NCBI GenBank assembly: GCA_030544235.1
Contig: CM060475.1
Coordinates: 2,813,920 to 2,877,919 of the forward strand
Length of the DNA: 64,000 bases
Source of the DNA: Lepturacanthus savala
Lineage: Eukaryota > Chordata > Actinopteri > Scombriformes > Trichiuridae
Direction of reading: 5' to 3'
Made by a program: the position numbers and the translations under genes. Every line of letters starts with the position of its first letter. Position 1 is the stretch's first letter. The notes under the pieces are model-generated. The model did no database searches and was not told the origin of the DNA. It saw only the letters and a list, made by a program, of their open reading frames with translations. Shown one piece after another: positions 23,401 through 38,700 of this stretch.

Positions 23401-26400
23401 TAATCTTTGTGTGCCAATTACAAGCAAAATGATCCTCGTCCCCATCTGTGCAGTGCAGCCAGGTCCACCATCCAAAAAAAAAAAGAGGAGCACACACACA
23501 CACTCTGATTCAGCCCTAAATGGGTATTACTGTTTGTGCTGCTGTCGCTAAGATCCCAACCAGTTATCTCTGCTATGCCTAACCCCGACGGCAAGGGTGG
23601 CGCTACGGAAATCAAACGGGAATGGAGCATCGTTTGAGAGGGGAGCAAAGTTCAACACAACACTGCTTCCCTTTTTTTCCCTCATAGCACAGCTCTATGA
23701 AGAAATGATCAACAGCACTCTGGAAATAAGAGAGAGAAGAAAGGAGCATGATCCCTGAAGAGGTAAATTGCAATTGTTATAATTTTAAATTGAATTTGGG
23801 AATAGGCGAAAGCTGTAATCAGTGGTGTATGAAGTACCTGAAAGAATTATGCCGGTTATTCTGTTTGTGTGTCACTGGAAGTTGGGGTTGGCGTTAATGC
23901 TTCTCACTTCCTGTTCGTACCAGGTAGTTAGAATCTTTCACCAGCGGTATTGGTTACTGGAGAATGGGGCCATTTTCAGTCAATGGCAGCACTGGAGTTA
24001 TTTTAAGCCCCGCTGATGTCCATTGACGGGTAGAGTCAGCGTTAAAGGCTTTTGCTCCAAGAGTGACAGCGAAAATGTAATCCCAGAACTCCATTGAATA
24101 AAATGACCATGTTATTTGTCATGTCATTTAAGTTCCATATTTACCTGCAAAATAGGCCCCACATGTTAGATTATTTTAAAAATATCACCCATTTTACTAG
24201 TTTGAAACCTACAAATGATTATTTTAAATTGTATATTTTTTATAAGGGTTATAGATAACAAATGTCTGAATTTGCTTACACATTCTTTAATTGATTAATC
24301 CCACAGAGGTGGAGGTGGAGTGTGAGGAAACCATGAGCTTGGAGACTGGTGCTGCACTCTGATCTTCGCTGGTCGCAGATATGAAATGCTATTTTTGTGC
24401 GATAAGAGAAAAGCCCCAGGGACTCTGGTGTGGAGACAAGGGAACCAAGAACGCTTCCAGAAAGATGAAGTGTCAAGGCAAGCGAAGGTGTGAAGATGTG
24501 TTTTTTTTTTTTTTTTTTGCCGCTGCACTAGTCAGGCAGCCAAATTAAATTATGCAGGACCTCAGCATTAACGTTCACATTAAATCCAGCAAGTTATAAT
24601 CTTTGCATCTGAGTCGCTCGTCTGCATTTGTTCAAATTGGCTGCATTTCAGGAAGCTATATTCCTCCAGAGTTCATTTGTTTTTTTAAGAACGCCCACGT
24701 TAAACAAATTGCTGAGGACATGCACGCACACAACAACCTGGCGTTTGCGGCTTTAGTAGCTTTAGCGTCTTAGCCTTAACCTTTGGTTGACATCTTAATC
24801 TTTGCAGCTTTGCGAGGTGTCAGCTCGTCCTCGATGTCTGCGTAGATATGGAAAAGGATAAATGGGAGACTATATTCTGCAAAGGTCACATCTACCCACA
24901 CAAACAAATTCCTTTTTAACCAATATGTGAAGGCTGCTCCCAACACCGAGTTGTTTGACATCTGTCTTTTGTAATTTAAACCCTGTGCCCTTCCATACAT
25001 GGATAGTGTGTATGCTAGATCACACATTTAACCTCATATTCTCCTAAAAAAAGAGATAACTGTTGAATCTGATAGAGATCATATACAACTAAACTCTTCA
25101 TTCAGTAATGACTGATGTCATTCATCCTATAAAAACACCTTGATTGGCAGCACATGATTTATTTCTTCTCTTCAATAAAAATCCACATAGTGTTTAGTAA
25201 AGAAGAAATATGTAATCCAGTCGACAGGTTTCTGCATAAATCTGGACTTCTGGATTAATCCCCCCCCCCCCCGTCTATAATAAAACCTGTCTTCGACTGC
25301 CCCTAATCCCCCTAAGGACTGTGGAGATTACCAAGATCCTCTGAATATCTCACATTTCTCACAAGAATACAAGACGGTGCTTGCTGTCATAATGGGAGTT
25401 CACCGAGGGGTTTGATTTTAAAAGAAACAGCCGGATTTACGTCTTTAAGTTGATCCTAAAGTCGACTATACAACCATTTCTTTAAATCATTGCTTTTTCA
25501 AATGAAGTTGTAGTAAAAGAATACGTCTGCTTATCATTAACTTGCAGGCATGGCAGAAGGTGCCATTTTCTCTTGATGTCTAAAGCGCTGTTTTTCCACC
25601 TGTGTGAATTTAAATTAACAGGATTAACGGGTTACCCTCAGGTTAGGAATTCAACACATTAAAGGCCTACTTTTTGTCATTGTCGTAACTTTCTTAATAG
25701 AGGATCGCCATATATTTGAGGAAAATTATGCAATATCAACACTAGTGGATCCACAGGATAATGTGGATTTGTGGATTTGTTGTAAGATTCCATGTTAGAT
25801 TCTATTTGAATATGAGTTGCTATAATTCAACAAGATATAGTGTAATTATAGAGTTTTTAATAGCTTTCAAAATTGTCTCACTCACTTCACTTTAGAGCTT
25901 CATATACAGTCGCTCCACTTTGTGGTGATCACATCTCTTTAAGGTGATAAAAAAAACTCAGCACATCATTCACATTCACGCTGTGTGATGTGCTGATTGT
26001 ACAGCGTGGGCTGTACAAACAAGTCATTTATTGTTCTTTTGACACAAAATGCTGTTTACACATTTGAAAAATTACTTCTTTTACACATAAACTCAACCAA
26101 GACTGAAACAATGAATTTCTACTGCCAGTTTTTTTATAAATGCATTCACACTTACATGTCAGAACAAAAAAAAACTCATTCTAAACTGAATTTATTGGCT
26201 GAAATTGAAGTGAACAGATTGAAACACAAATATATGCCCTGTGTTTTGGTTTTATTACTATTAAAAAACAGCTGATTGATGTTCGGCGAATAGATCAGTC
26301 ACACCTGACAATACATTCAGACTCATAGTACAAAAAGGACCTCTTTGTGTGAACAAAGAACAATATTGAGCAACAGAAAAAGACAATGTGCCTTTTTGTT

Positions 26401-26703
26401 TGTATATTTAGCATTTTCCCACAATGGTGTCCAGAAGCTATGTTGCATATTTTCTGTTCCTCTGCAGTAATTTCCTGCTGCAAATAAAGCCTGTACTGCA
26501 GCAAATCTGTCACTCAGCATCTCTCTTTTTTTTCATCATATAATTGCATCTGCTGTTAGTTTTTTTATGACATTGTGCTGTGATTGACTAAATGTTCTGC
26601 TGGAAGAGAATGGGTGTGTTAGTATTACAGCGTGTGTGCCTCAAAGCAGTTCATGTCTGAAATGAGTCAAAGGTCCACATCACGTTCTACTATTACTATT
26701 ATT

Positions 26704-26748
<45 letters not shown>

Positions 26749-29700
26749 TATTAATGTTTTTCTTTTTCTTTAGTTTATTTCATCAATACAGTCAAGACAC
26801 TGCACTTCAAGGATGGATTCCAAAGCTTCTGAAAGGGCTCTAACTCCACAGGAAGCTGCATTGAAACAGGAAGTGTGAGGAACCAGCAGGACTTTATAGT
26901 AAGGTGATACTCCTTTCCTACTCGTAAATGTGTTATATCTGTTCCAATATCTCGCCGGCGACTTCATCTACCTCATTATTATTCGTTTGCAAGGTTTATT
27001 TTTTGGCAGGGGAGGAGGAGGTAACTCAATTGTGTTAAAATAATTCTATGAAGAAAAATAAAAGGCTATTCATATAGTCTCAAATGCTCAGAAGCATACA
27101 GCATCCTCCATCCTTTAGAACTTTGATTCAGATCCTTTAAAATGGAAGAAAGGCAGAAACCTCAGAGCAACAGGGAGGGGTTCCTCTGTCAGGCGTTAGA
27201 TGTATGAAAAAACAATTGTTAAAAAATATATATAATATGGGACATCAGATTATTAGGTAGACAGATTGCACAAATATATGAGGAACATCTTTTGAATTTT
27301 AATTGAACTAAAGAGAGAGAATTGAGCCTCTTGTGTTCTAACTAAATGTCGTCATTTGCTCATAGACTGCCAAATCCAGAATGTGTTTATGTCAACCTGC
27401 TGTGGTAATTACTGGAAGGATTTAGGAGAATAGTAAACATAACATCAAAATCAACCAGTGCTGGCAGAACAACATTAGAAATCACTCAGTTCATTATCAC
27501 ATTCTCACTATTCACTACTTCATTCTGCATAGATGTGCATCTGCTGTATTGTGTTTATGTGTTTATTCATTTATTCATTTGGCAGATAGTTTTGTCCACT
27601 GCTGATTATTGTTGAATTAAATGCATACTTAAAATGGTGTAAGTTTGATTTCACAGGAAGTTAAATACTGATGAAACTGATGAAGGTAAAGCTCCAAATG
27701 AAGAGAAGAACATTCAAGGAATAGTTTGATATTCAGAGAAAAAGTCTGACTTTCTTTGTTGTCCATGGGTCAGAGCCACTTTGCTATCAACATTAATCTT
27801 TCATAAAGTCCCTTTTTGCTTGTCTTTCTCCACAGGGAGGTCAGAGGTCATTCAGCTCTCTGTTGGGCCTAATTGCTAATATTATCACTCTGCTGTAAGC
27901 CGTGTAATCAAGGTCAGCGTTGCACCGCAGACTGTGGCATAAATTACCGTCTGCCAAGCCAAGGTAAGTTTAATTGTAAAGCACATTTCAACAACAAGGC
28001 AATTCAAGGTGCTTTACATAACGTGTTAAAAGCACCGAGACAAAGTGCAAAATAAACATGTTATGAAAGGACATTTAAATAAAATTAAACAGTGATTAAA
28101 GGATTAAAAGAAAATAGAAAATTCTGGCATTGTCTGTATTCCAATGGATGTCTTCAAAGATCTCGGTGATAGGGCTCAGTGCTGAAAAACAGCTTTTTCA
28201 ATGATTTTTACCTAAAGCAGGAGGTTTGCTATGGGTCTATAATTATTCATTAGTGAGATGTCTAAATTGTTCTTTATTTAGAGTGGCTTGATGATTGCAA
28301 TTGCACAAGAGATGTGTTTTTATTGTGTAGGAGATCTGAGGGCATGCATTTAGAAACTTCTTTGAAAAAGGTTGTTGGCAGAATATCAAGAGGATTTCAG
28401 ACAATAGTTGATGAGATAAAATTGCGTCTTGGTATTTGAAAATGATTAAAAGTGGACACTGGGACAACACATATCCTGTACCTGATGTGGTACAGGATAC
28501 TGCTTTTCTAAATTGTCAAAAAAAGGTGGTAATTCAGCAAGACATCATTGACAGGGTGGTGAAGATATGTTGTGATATAAGTGTGAGACATATCTTATCT
28601 CGGAATGAGCGCACCTCCTGCTTTAACCGTCTACATCACAACTCCGAGCTGCAGCTTAGAATCTCCCAAAGGACCCTGTATATTTACCCTCTTTGCCGAG
28701 AATAAACTCAGGTGTCAGGTGCGGTACATACACCTTTCCACCCACATGAAGTGACTAATCAAAGCATAAAATTCAAACTGTCTCCTAAAGAGAATCCAAC
28801 TCACGAATAGATCTTTTGCCTTTTTGGTTTTTTTATAGTGTTTGGTCGTCAAAATCGTTTATTAGTACTTGTCTAGAGAGTCACTGCTCCATTCAAGAGA
28901 CCGTAAACTATCCAATTCACACCTCCATGAGTGCTACAAAATAATGACTATAATTATAAAAGTATATGGTTGGAAAATAGAATGAGAATGTACAGCAGCA
29001 GCGCTTTCTTTACATTATCAAGGTGCTCCTCCTCATGTTGCTTCCCAGCACTTTAGTTACAATTCAAAGCTCCATTGTCCTGTTTCTTCCTGCACCAATC
29101 ATTCAGCCAATGTAACGTGTCTCAAAAACCACATGCTAAGACGTGAGCCGGTTTAGCTGCAGCTTTATTACTCACGCTAACACGGTCTACTGTGGACTAT
29201 AGCTGTCTCATGCCAAGATGCATTCCCTCAGGAAATCCCAGCACTATCACCTAACAGAACAAAGCCTAAACTCATTTATTTATAAAGACATATAACACTA
29301 TCAGTAACAGTAACAGATTTATCATGAGGCCGATCATCACAATTTAACAGCTGATATGTAGATTAACATCCCAACTTACATCATAAATTGTAATTTTTTT
29401 TTCTTACAGTAAGTGTATTTGTATGTAAATTATCCCAATGTATGCCCATGTCTTACCCAATGTACAATTGGTCTATTAAGACTATGAAACAAGTCCAACA
29501 TACCCTCATTTTGCCCAACATGAAAAATCTAATTAAGCTTCCACTTTTCTATAGGAATACATACTTACTACAGGCACTCCACTAGTCAGTCAGTCATTTT
29601 CTATACCTGCTTATTCCTCATTAAGGTCGTAGGGGTCTGCTAGAGCCTATCCCAGCGCGTTACGGTGAGAGGCAGGGATACACCCCAGATGGCACACACA

Positions 29701-32700
29701 CTCACACATTCACATCTATTGGCAATTTAGATTAGATTAGACTGTGGGAGGAAGCCGGAGTACCCGGTGAAAACCCACGCAGACACGGGGAGAACATGCA
29801 AACTCCACACAGAAAGGTCCCAGACCCAGGACCAAGGAGGTCTTGAACCTGTGACCTTCTTGCTGTGAGGCAACAGCGCTAACCCCTGCACCACTGTGTC
29901 GCCCCCACTCCACTAGTATATAGAAAAAATAAAATAAAAAGAACTGTACTTCATTTATCTAAAAAAAAACGGTCCAGACTTTACTGTAGTTCACTTTTGA
30001 TGTCAACTAAATTACAGCAATACCTAAAATTACCCTACATCATTGTCATTATTCAGTGAAAAATGGCTTTACATTGAATTTTAATGTGGGGTTGTCTGCA
30101 GCTTGATATCACTTCATGCAGAAGCTTGGAGACTGACATTACAGTTGAAACCACTGGTGACAGTTAAAGAGCAGTATCACACCTGAAGATATAAGAACCA
30201 TTCTGCTTTAAACTGAGCAATTTTTCATCAATAATATACTGTACTCTCCAATATTGTACATTTCTTTCTGAAATCTCTGCATTACCTGTGGATTTAGACT
30301 TTCTGTAAGTGCAAGAGGAGATTAATGTCAAAAACTTACCAGATTTTCCCCCATATAGTCTACGTAAAGTGTTTCAAAGAACCATGTTTTAGAAGAAGAA
30401 ATGCCGAACCCTGTTCTGTATCTAGAACTAGCATTTGATAAAGCGAATGATTTCTTCTCTTTCACCTTCCTTCTCAACAGCTACAGCTTTCAGGTCTATA
30501 GTGCTGCCGTCCTCGTCATCAGTAATTTGGTGCCATTGCAAAATAAATAGCTAAAACCACCTTAACTGTGTCCAGAATGAACTAGACTTATTAGACACAG
30601 GCTGCTGTGTGTTAGGGCCTGCTTGCATTCTCTGCTCTAATCTGAAATAATGAGGTCAGTAATAAGGTTACACTCTCTGACTGCACAGTGTGAGCCTGGC
30701 TGCTGAGGACAACGGGGCAGTACAGCAATTGAAGCTGGTTTGACGTCGGGCCCTACAGCAATTTTGCTGCCCGCTGCGATTTGGCCCCATGTTATGAGCA
30801 AAGCCCTGCAGGTGCCTATCAAAAACTACTTGAACCCGGCCGTGTTTCACTCACTGACATTGGCTTGTTAGGATGGAAATTGGCAGACATAAGGAGGGTG
30901 GATGGATAGATCAGCGGCATGCAGAATGTTCTAGTATAGTAAAGTATAGTATATAGTAGGTATGTGAACTCAAATTGTCCTCTTGATAAAAATCTAATTC
31001 ATTGCCACCAATTTGCTGGAGTGTCTTTACAACGGGAGCTAAATTGTTCTGATTTGACAAAGATGGTTAATCAAATCTATTTCTGGTTGCCATGCCAACT
31101 CTCCTGGTAACAGAGGAGCTAATTAATGATGTTTATCTTGTTTTCTTGGTTCATATTTGTGGGCATATTTCTACTTTGAAGAAACTTTTCAGGGAAGATA
31201 ATATGAAACATTTGCATCTGTCAGAGGTTTCTCTAGCATTGTGGATTTGCTGGTTTTAGTTTTTACACTGATGGGGTGTGTAGGAGAGAGGTGACTTCAA
31301 GGTGACTCAAAAGCAGACAGATAGTGTCTCTTTATTCAGAATAGACCAATGGACCAATATACACATAATGTGCCAAATATTAAGGGCACTTAATGATTTC
31401 CGGAAGGTGAATGCAGGAAAAAGCCATTATCTGCTGCTGACACACTGATCAAGATTTTGACACAACCCAGATTCTGAGTCTAGATTGTGAAAAGTGTCTG
31501 AAATATTCTGTGTGTTCAGTGTGCACTCAAGAATTTTTATCATACCTCACCTCATTTCACAATCCTGCTGAGATTGAATTTATTTCTTCAGGGGACATAA
31601 AGTGGAGAAATGAGGCAGCAGCAGACAGCTAAAAGTTGGAGGTTTCTGTGAACATAAATATCTTCAGACTTAATGACTGTTCTCTCCAAAACTGGCATGA
31701 GAGTGAGAAACTTAAATTGACACTTGTTTCTTCTCCTTTCACAAGGAACTCAGGCGGAATCCTCTTCTGTAGGAAAGGAAATTGCATGCTTATTGTTCCA
31801 CACTGTTACAAATCAAACTTGCTTTAAACAAAAATCTGATTCTATCTTTCCATCTGTCTGTGTCTATTCACGGTAAATTCTCCGGTCCCCTCTTAAAGCG
31901 ACATTAACGCATCTTTTAATGAGATTACTAGTAATAATATATGCATTTAACACTTTTAATTATGCAAAAATGAATGTGCATTATACAACCATAAAGAAAT
32001 AGGACTATAAATAGTGTATGCATCACAGTTCTGCTCCATTGACCTCCTGTGGTCTACTTCCACCTCATTGGTCCTCCCTGCTCACCTGAACACACAGGTG
32101 CTCCAGATCAGCAATCAAGCCACTATTGAGCCTCTGCTGCTCATTCACTCCTCCTCGGATTGTTCTTCACACAATAATGTAAGCTTTGTTCTGCTGTAAC
32201 AGCTAAGTAGGTTTACATGGCAATTTAATAAAAGAAATGATTGCCTTAATCAGACAACTGAAGTACATATAAACATATTACTCCAAATAATACCAGAGTT
32301 CTCCAGCACTTATCAAGACCACAAGCCAATGCGATTGGACTTTGATTTCCTCTGCCATGTGTACCCTTTAATCTGAATTAAACTAGTAATGTAACTTCTA
32401 ATGCATGTGCACATGCTCCAGCACCCACTGTGCTGGGATCCTGGAACAAAAGCATCCAAGAAAGCCAGTTGTTGTTGAGAAGAATAGAATCACAGTACCA
32501 TATCTGTACAATAAGCAAGACATACATTACATGAATACATTACGTGAAATGAAAAAAGCCAGGCCTTGTTGTTCGAAAATGCATTTTTTTTTTAAATGCT
32601 GGAGTTGTACTGAAGAAATTCAATACAATACAATAGAACATTATAGTGCAATGACAATCGCCAGGGGGATACAAACATTCAATGGAAAAAAACTACTTAT

Positions 32701-35700
32701 TATATAAATTTATTACATAAATATATTAAAGAGGGCACACGTAAAATTTGTTTCCGCTTTAGTAATCCTGTTTTCTCAGTTGCATGTAAACTGGAACAAG
32801 GACAGATCTTCGATTAGGCGCCAAAACTGAATTTTGAGCATAGCTTGATTAAGCTATGCATGTAAATACACTGAATATCACAATGTGAGTCTCCCTGCCT
32901 TGATACCTGTGTTTCTGTGCATGGAACAGAACTACAGCTACAGACTCATCTGTCTCTGAACCTGCCGATGCTGCCGTTAAAAGACAGTTCAGACTAATCC
33001 TGTGGTCACACATCCTAATCACAGGCCACGGATCCCAATTGTTCTCAAGGGTCTTCAAACAAGTAGATAAGTCAAGTAAAAGGAACCATGTACTAACACT
33101 AGCAAACAGAGCGTTCAATGTCCATTCTCAGCTATCTTTGTAATATAAAAGGATAATAGAGTCAGAGGTTGCTAGCAGTGACTCATATCAGCTCAATCTT
33201 GACCACTGAGTGAAGGTAGCTTCTTTTTTTGGCAAAGATCTGACTGTAAGTCTTTCAGCTGAAGGAACCGTGCCAGGGTACACCTCAGCTTTGTCCAAGA
33301 GGAAAAGTTACTCATCAGGTGATTGATTTGGTTTATCTTCTCCTGCCATTGAAGCTCATCATTACTCTCCTTACCCCGGGATCATATCCCGTTATCTCTT
33401 CACACCCTTCTATGCTCTTCAGCCACTCCTCCATTGGGTTATATAGAAAATCTGCACCAAAGATCCACGTGTCAATTTTCATGAAGGCCTCCACTTGTTC
33501 TTGTTGGTATTCACTTGTCTCCATTGTTAAACTTATAACTATAAGCCACACATGTGCAGATCCTTGAGGATTCATTTTGGATGTAGTTGAGTACAGCTGA
33601 GTATCAGCCCAAGATACAGAGTCAGCCAGTGACTGTTGCTGCAGGCAGCTCCATCCGTGGAATTATAAATTGCTTGAGAGGCGTCACTCTGGCCTTCTCC
33701 ATCTTGAAGACACTATGGGCTTGATTTCTTTCATTCCTCAGCAGAAGGTAACTGTCAGTGCCATAAGTTCACTCCTGAACTAATGCAGCTGAGCATGTGA
33801 ATAGCCTCCAAGCCCAGTGGGTTTTATCCCTTGACCTTGAAATCATTTAGTCGAGGAACTTCTATCAGTTGTTTTTCCTGTTTTTTTTTTGCTTTTTGAA
33901 CCAACCAATTTTCATCCTGTTCAGGTCTTGCCTGATCACCTTTGCTGTTAACACCACAGGTGCTAAATGTCTTAGCATGTCATAGATTGAGAGCGGACTT
34001 TTCTGGCGATAGGAAAATCCTTGATGATGATGTTGAACTGGAAACTCTACGCACCAATGGACACCAGAGGTTTTTGCCAGTTCACTATCTGGAATCGAGT
34101 CAAGGACTTTGTGGTTGTTACTGACCCACTTCATGAGATGGAAACTGGCTTCGGTACCAATTGCTCTTAGAGCCTGGCAAAGTGAAATGGCATTCTCCTC
34201 CGTGGCCACAGACTTAATGCAGTCATCCATCTAGACATTAAATATGTAAATACTGTATGCCCTGATAATATGAATTTGGCTTCTACAGTAAGTACTGCGG
34301 AAAAATGGCCAATATATTATTATTTATGACATTATTAGACAATACTGTTAAATACAACACTGTTGTAACTGGTTAATGGGATGTGGCCCTGAGTTGCAAA
34401 ACACATTTCAAAAAGTTTATTATTTATTTTATTTATTTGTTTATTTAAAAACAAATTTCAAATATTGTTGTTGCTTTGCACTTCAGGGCCACTGTACTGA
34501 GGGCTGAGATCACACCGTGTTGGATGTTGCCTTAAGATAAGTGTGGGTGTCATCTGTTCCCATGATATTTGATCCCTGGAGCTTTGCATTCACTCTCATC
34601 ACAATACATAACTTGTATAAGACGAGAGTCATCCTTTAATAATGTCATGCTAATGCTAAATTTGGAATTTCTTTTGCATTCAGACTAGGGATACATGTTT
34701 TAAGTTAAAAGTTCAACTGTAAAGAGCAGAATACTGTTATAGGACAGACTAGCATTAGATGTTGTATTATGCTGAGCAGGACTTTATTATACACACACAC
34801 ACACACACACAGAAACTCATTTCCTGTGCTGCTATTTTCGCGTGCGTCCCAGACCATCACAGTAGGGCAACATCACCCAAAGCGACAGAACAAGAGCCTT
34901 TCAGGTCTGATAAAACTACCACATGAAACCTTGTCATCGAGTGCAACAAAAAAAAACCTCTGTAGTCTTTATTCAGCAGTTTTAATTGAAAATGACAGGA
35001 AGGTTTTGCTTAATTGGTGGGCTTTATCAAGGCTGATTGCTGCTGAGTGATTTCTCTCCCCTCCTTTTTAAAGTGTGTGGACAGAAAGTCAACCAGGCAT
35101 TATCCTCAGGAAATGAGAACTTCATGTGACAGATTTTTATGTTGAATGAGTTGTGACTCATAATGTGTCTGATAAATTCATGGATATTAGAATGAGTTAT
35201 GAGTCATGTTGCATTTGGCTCAAGCCGCATGTGGTCATATGTCTCATAATTTGTCGGATACATTAGGAGTGCACGCACGACTTTTAAATCATTGCAACAT
35301 CATAATAAGGGTCCGTAAAACTGCAGATACAGATTGGTCCCGGAGCAACATGTTTAAATCCCCACGAGCTGAGTGACCTCTGACCTCACTTTGTGGAAGA
35401 GCTACACACAGAGTATCTCACTGCCAGAATCAATGAAGTATCACATTATCGGCGTGTACTTTTCAAGATTGCTCAGTTGCAGTATCATATGATACCTGAT
35501 AATATCGGGTGGTGTGACCAGGATGAAGCTGCACAATCAGTCTGTAAGTTCTCATTATCTCTGAGTGGAAACATGACTCTCTAATCAACACCTCCTTTGT
35601 CAAGATAAGTGTTAATATAAAAAAAAACACTCTTGATAGCAGGAAAGACGCTACATGGCTCAGATTTGATCCTGTCTTTACAAAATCAAGCATTTCTGCA

Positions 35701-38700
35701 ATCAGCCGCATACATAGCAAAGTGCAGACATTAAAGGATTTTTTGGTATTTTTCAACCTGGACTATTTTTCTAAATTTGAGTGTCTATTAGAAAATGATC
35801 TGAGGAAAAAAAACCTTTATTTGTTCTTATACTGTGGAAGAACCACCTGCCTAATCCACAGCTGATGCCCTATAATGGAGGCAGACTTGGTTTCTGACTC
35901 AAATAAGCAATATTTTTCACATTCATCAGGCTCATATTATTATTTATTTATTTTTATCATTATCATTGTAGGGCAGAAATGAGGCTAGAAGGCTCTGCAA
36001 GTCTTGCAGAATTGTAACAACAGTCTGTTTTTGCAGGAAGTCTGCTGTGTTTGGAAACTGGAGGGAGCTGAACATGGAGCCGCATTGCTGTTAACAGGGC
36101 TGGTGAGTTTAGAAGAAATGCTTGTTTCTTTTTGTGTGAATGCAACATTATAATAGAAATCTGAACCTGATGACACGACAAACAAAACGCTTTTATAACG
36201 CGTTGCTGTAAAGTGTATATATTACTCCCGAGTCAGGAAAACAGGGTCCATTTTCAAAAAAAATGGTGGAATTCTCCTTTAATGAAGGTTGATTTTTCAC
36301 TGACTAATATCTCGAGTGGACAAGTGTTAACTGTGATTCACTGACGGTGCTGAGGCACCTCTACAAAACTATTTAAAAGTGTTAATTTAAGTCTGATGGC
36401 TGCCACGGAAGACAGTTAATGGATGGAAGGATTCTTGAAAATGACACCCTACCCCCCATCCCCACCCCTCATCCTCCCTCCATCCTTGTCGACCCTCTTT
36501 AACGCTCTCGGTGACATATGGAGATTTGCTCTCTGAACCTGCTGCAAGGCAAATTAGCTTCAACACACACCTCAGAGGACCGTGCCCTGCTTAAGTGATT
36601 TACCCCACTTAAGCTGAGCTGTGTTGGGTCTGTAATTACAGGAAACTGAAACAGACCTTCAGACGAGGAACGGCCGGCCTGTCTACCCTGTCTGCGTCGA
36701 TTCTCCCTGAATCTGCCGCTGCAGGCGTTGACGTACCATGTGTTGTGTTTGTTAACACTAGAGCATTAACAGCTCTGTGCTCTGGATTACACGCCGATAA
36801 CTGCACACTCCTTTTGGCGAGTGGAGCCCAAGGGGAAATTGAAAGACAAGGAGAATTGGTGCAACAACTGACAGAGACAAAACAAATCCAGTTAGCTTTG
36901 ACTCAGTGCCTCTCGGTCACTAAAGGAAGCTGGACACTCAGTCAACTGACAAACTGCCCTGCAGGTTCAGAAAATATCTATAATCAGCCTCTAGAAATGA
37001 ATATTTCTTTAGTAAAAGCTTAGTCTACTTGTCCAAGGTGCTGTTTTGTCCAAAACTTATAGACATTCAATTTATAATTATATTAAAGTGAAAGAAGCAG
37101 CAAATATTCGTATCAATCAGTTAATTGACTGATTATTTCTATTACACATTAGGTTCTGTGTCTGATTCATTTTTAAAATTGACCTGATTTAAATTAGATT
37201 TTAAAATCTAATCAAATTTAATGAGTTTTTTTCCTAAGTGATTGCCATTCTGCTTTTTACTTTTCTTCATTCTTGATTAACTTCTTTGCTATTATGACTC
37301 ACTCACCTAGTCTGCCTGGTCATTCATTCATTCATTCATTCATTCATTCATTACAAACTCAACAACACGTCTCTGACAGGACAGAATGAGTTAGAATATA
37401 AGTGAACAGATTTACTCTCACCCCCTCAATGCTGAGTCACTCATTCATTCACTCCTTTATTTGCTTGTTCATTCATTCACTTTGAGCTAATTAGTCAATT
37501 TATTGGTGAATTAGTTGCCATTTATTTCAGTCCTTGTTAAATATTATCCATAATGAATACACAGAAATTAATGTCTATGAGAGAGTGAATTACTCAGTCA
37601 TTCATTTACTTTTAGCTCATTTCACGTATTGAGTGAGCAAATGAGTGAATCAGTGAAATACAAAATGTAAGTCAGTCAGTAATTTACCCAGTGACACATT
37701 CATTCATTCACTTTATTGATCCTCTCCTGCACCTACTGGTTTACGGAATGATTTTTCCCTGTGAGCAAGCCAGTCAATCAATGAGTTTGTAAGTGAGAGA
37801 ATGGGTGAATGAATGGGTGAATAAAGAGATATTACACTTGATCTTAAGAAGATTAGTCTGTGAGCAAATAATATTCAAATAATACATATGAGTGAATGAG
37901 TTAATGAATGAATTACAATTTATCTTAATAAAAATAGTATGTGAAATCGTCTTCAATTAGATTCTATTAGAAAATACACTTGATTAGTCAAAATATGAGT
38001 GAGTGAATGAATGAATGAGTTAATAACTACTTTATTACATTAACATTAAAATTAAGGAAACAATGAGGTTGGAATTAGTGGGTCAGGGGGAATAAAGAAT
38101 GAATGAGTGAATCGGTTAATGCTCTGAGTCTGCATCTATTGTATTAATGAGATGAGCGAGTGAATAAATGAATTAGGCGTATAAAACTGATTAAATGAGA
38201 CAATGGGGATGGAAAAGTGTGTCAGTGGAAATGAAAATGGATGAATGAGTGAATCCGTTAATGCTCTGAGTAAAGTGCTTCGTTCATCTGCCCTAGTAAT
38301 TAAATAAGTGATTGAATTAATAAATAAATAAATAAATGAACAATGAAGATAGAAATAGTGGAGATGAAAATGAATTCTGATAAATGTATAGTAATGATAA
38401 AATGAGTGAATAAATGAGTTACTGATATAGACTAAATGAGACAATGAGGATGGATATAGTGCAATTTAATATATATTGTATTAATAAAGTGAGTGAGTGA
38501 GGTTGATTAATGTGCCATTAGAATAAGAATGAATGTAAATGAATGAGTGAATGAGTTCCCGCTGTGAGTGAAGTGATGAGTTTGAGTACCGGACCGCGGG
38601 CTGACCACACCTGTGCTGCAGATCTCACCTTTTGTTCTGCTGCGCGCTCTTCTTGTCCCTCTTGTTCATCACCACGGGCACGCAGCTGGTGAGCTCGGTC

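Larger units (their letters stand above)
18074..38628 (-). other. hs6st3 intron 1 (20.6 kb), no nested gene seen
   Basis: The intron is AT-rich, and its open frames are short without splice-site support, apart from transposon relics annotated separately. It contains hAT, LINE and BEL/Pao remnants, several microsatellites and a long ATTC/GAAT array next to exon 1. In mammals the same intron is much larger. I see nothing else I can support in 20.2-26.7, 30.0-33.1 and 34.3-37.3 kb. Confidence 0.6.

Noticed and set aside
29840..29870. tRNA gene suggested by a B-box-like GGTTCAAGACC (minus strand)
   Set aside because: No A-box at proper spacing and no cloverleaf; it lies inside a dispersed retroelement fragment.
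31086..31101. X-box-like GTTGCCATGCCAAC
   Set aside because: The second half-site does not fit RGYAAC or RRNRAC.
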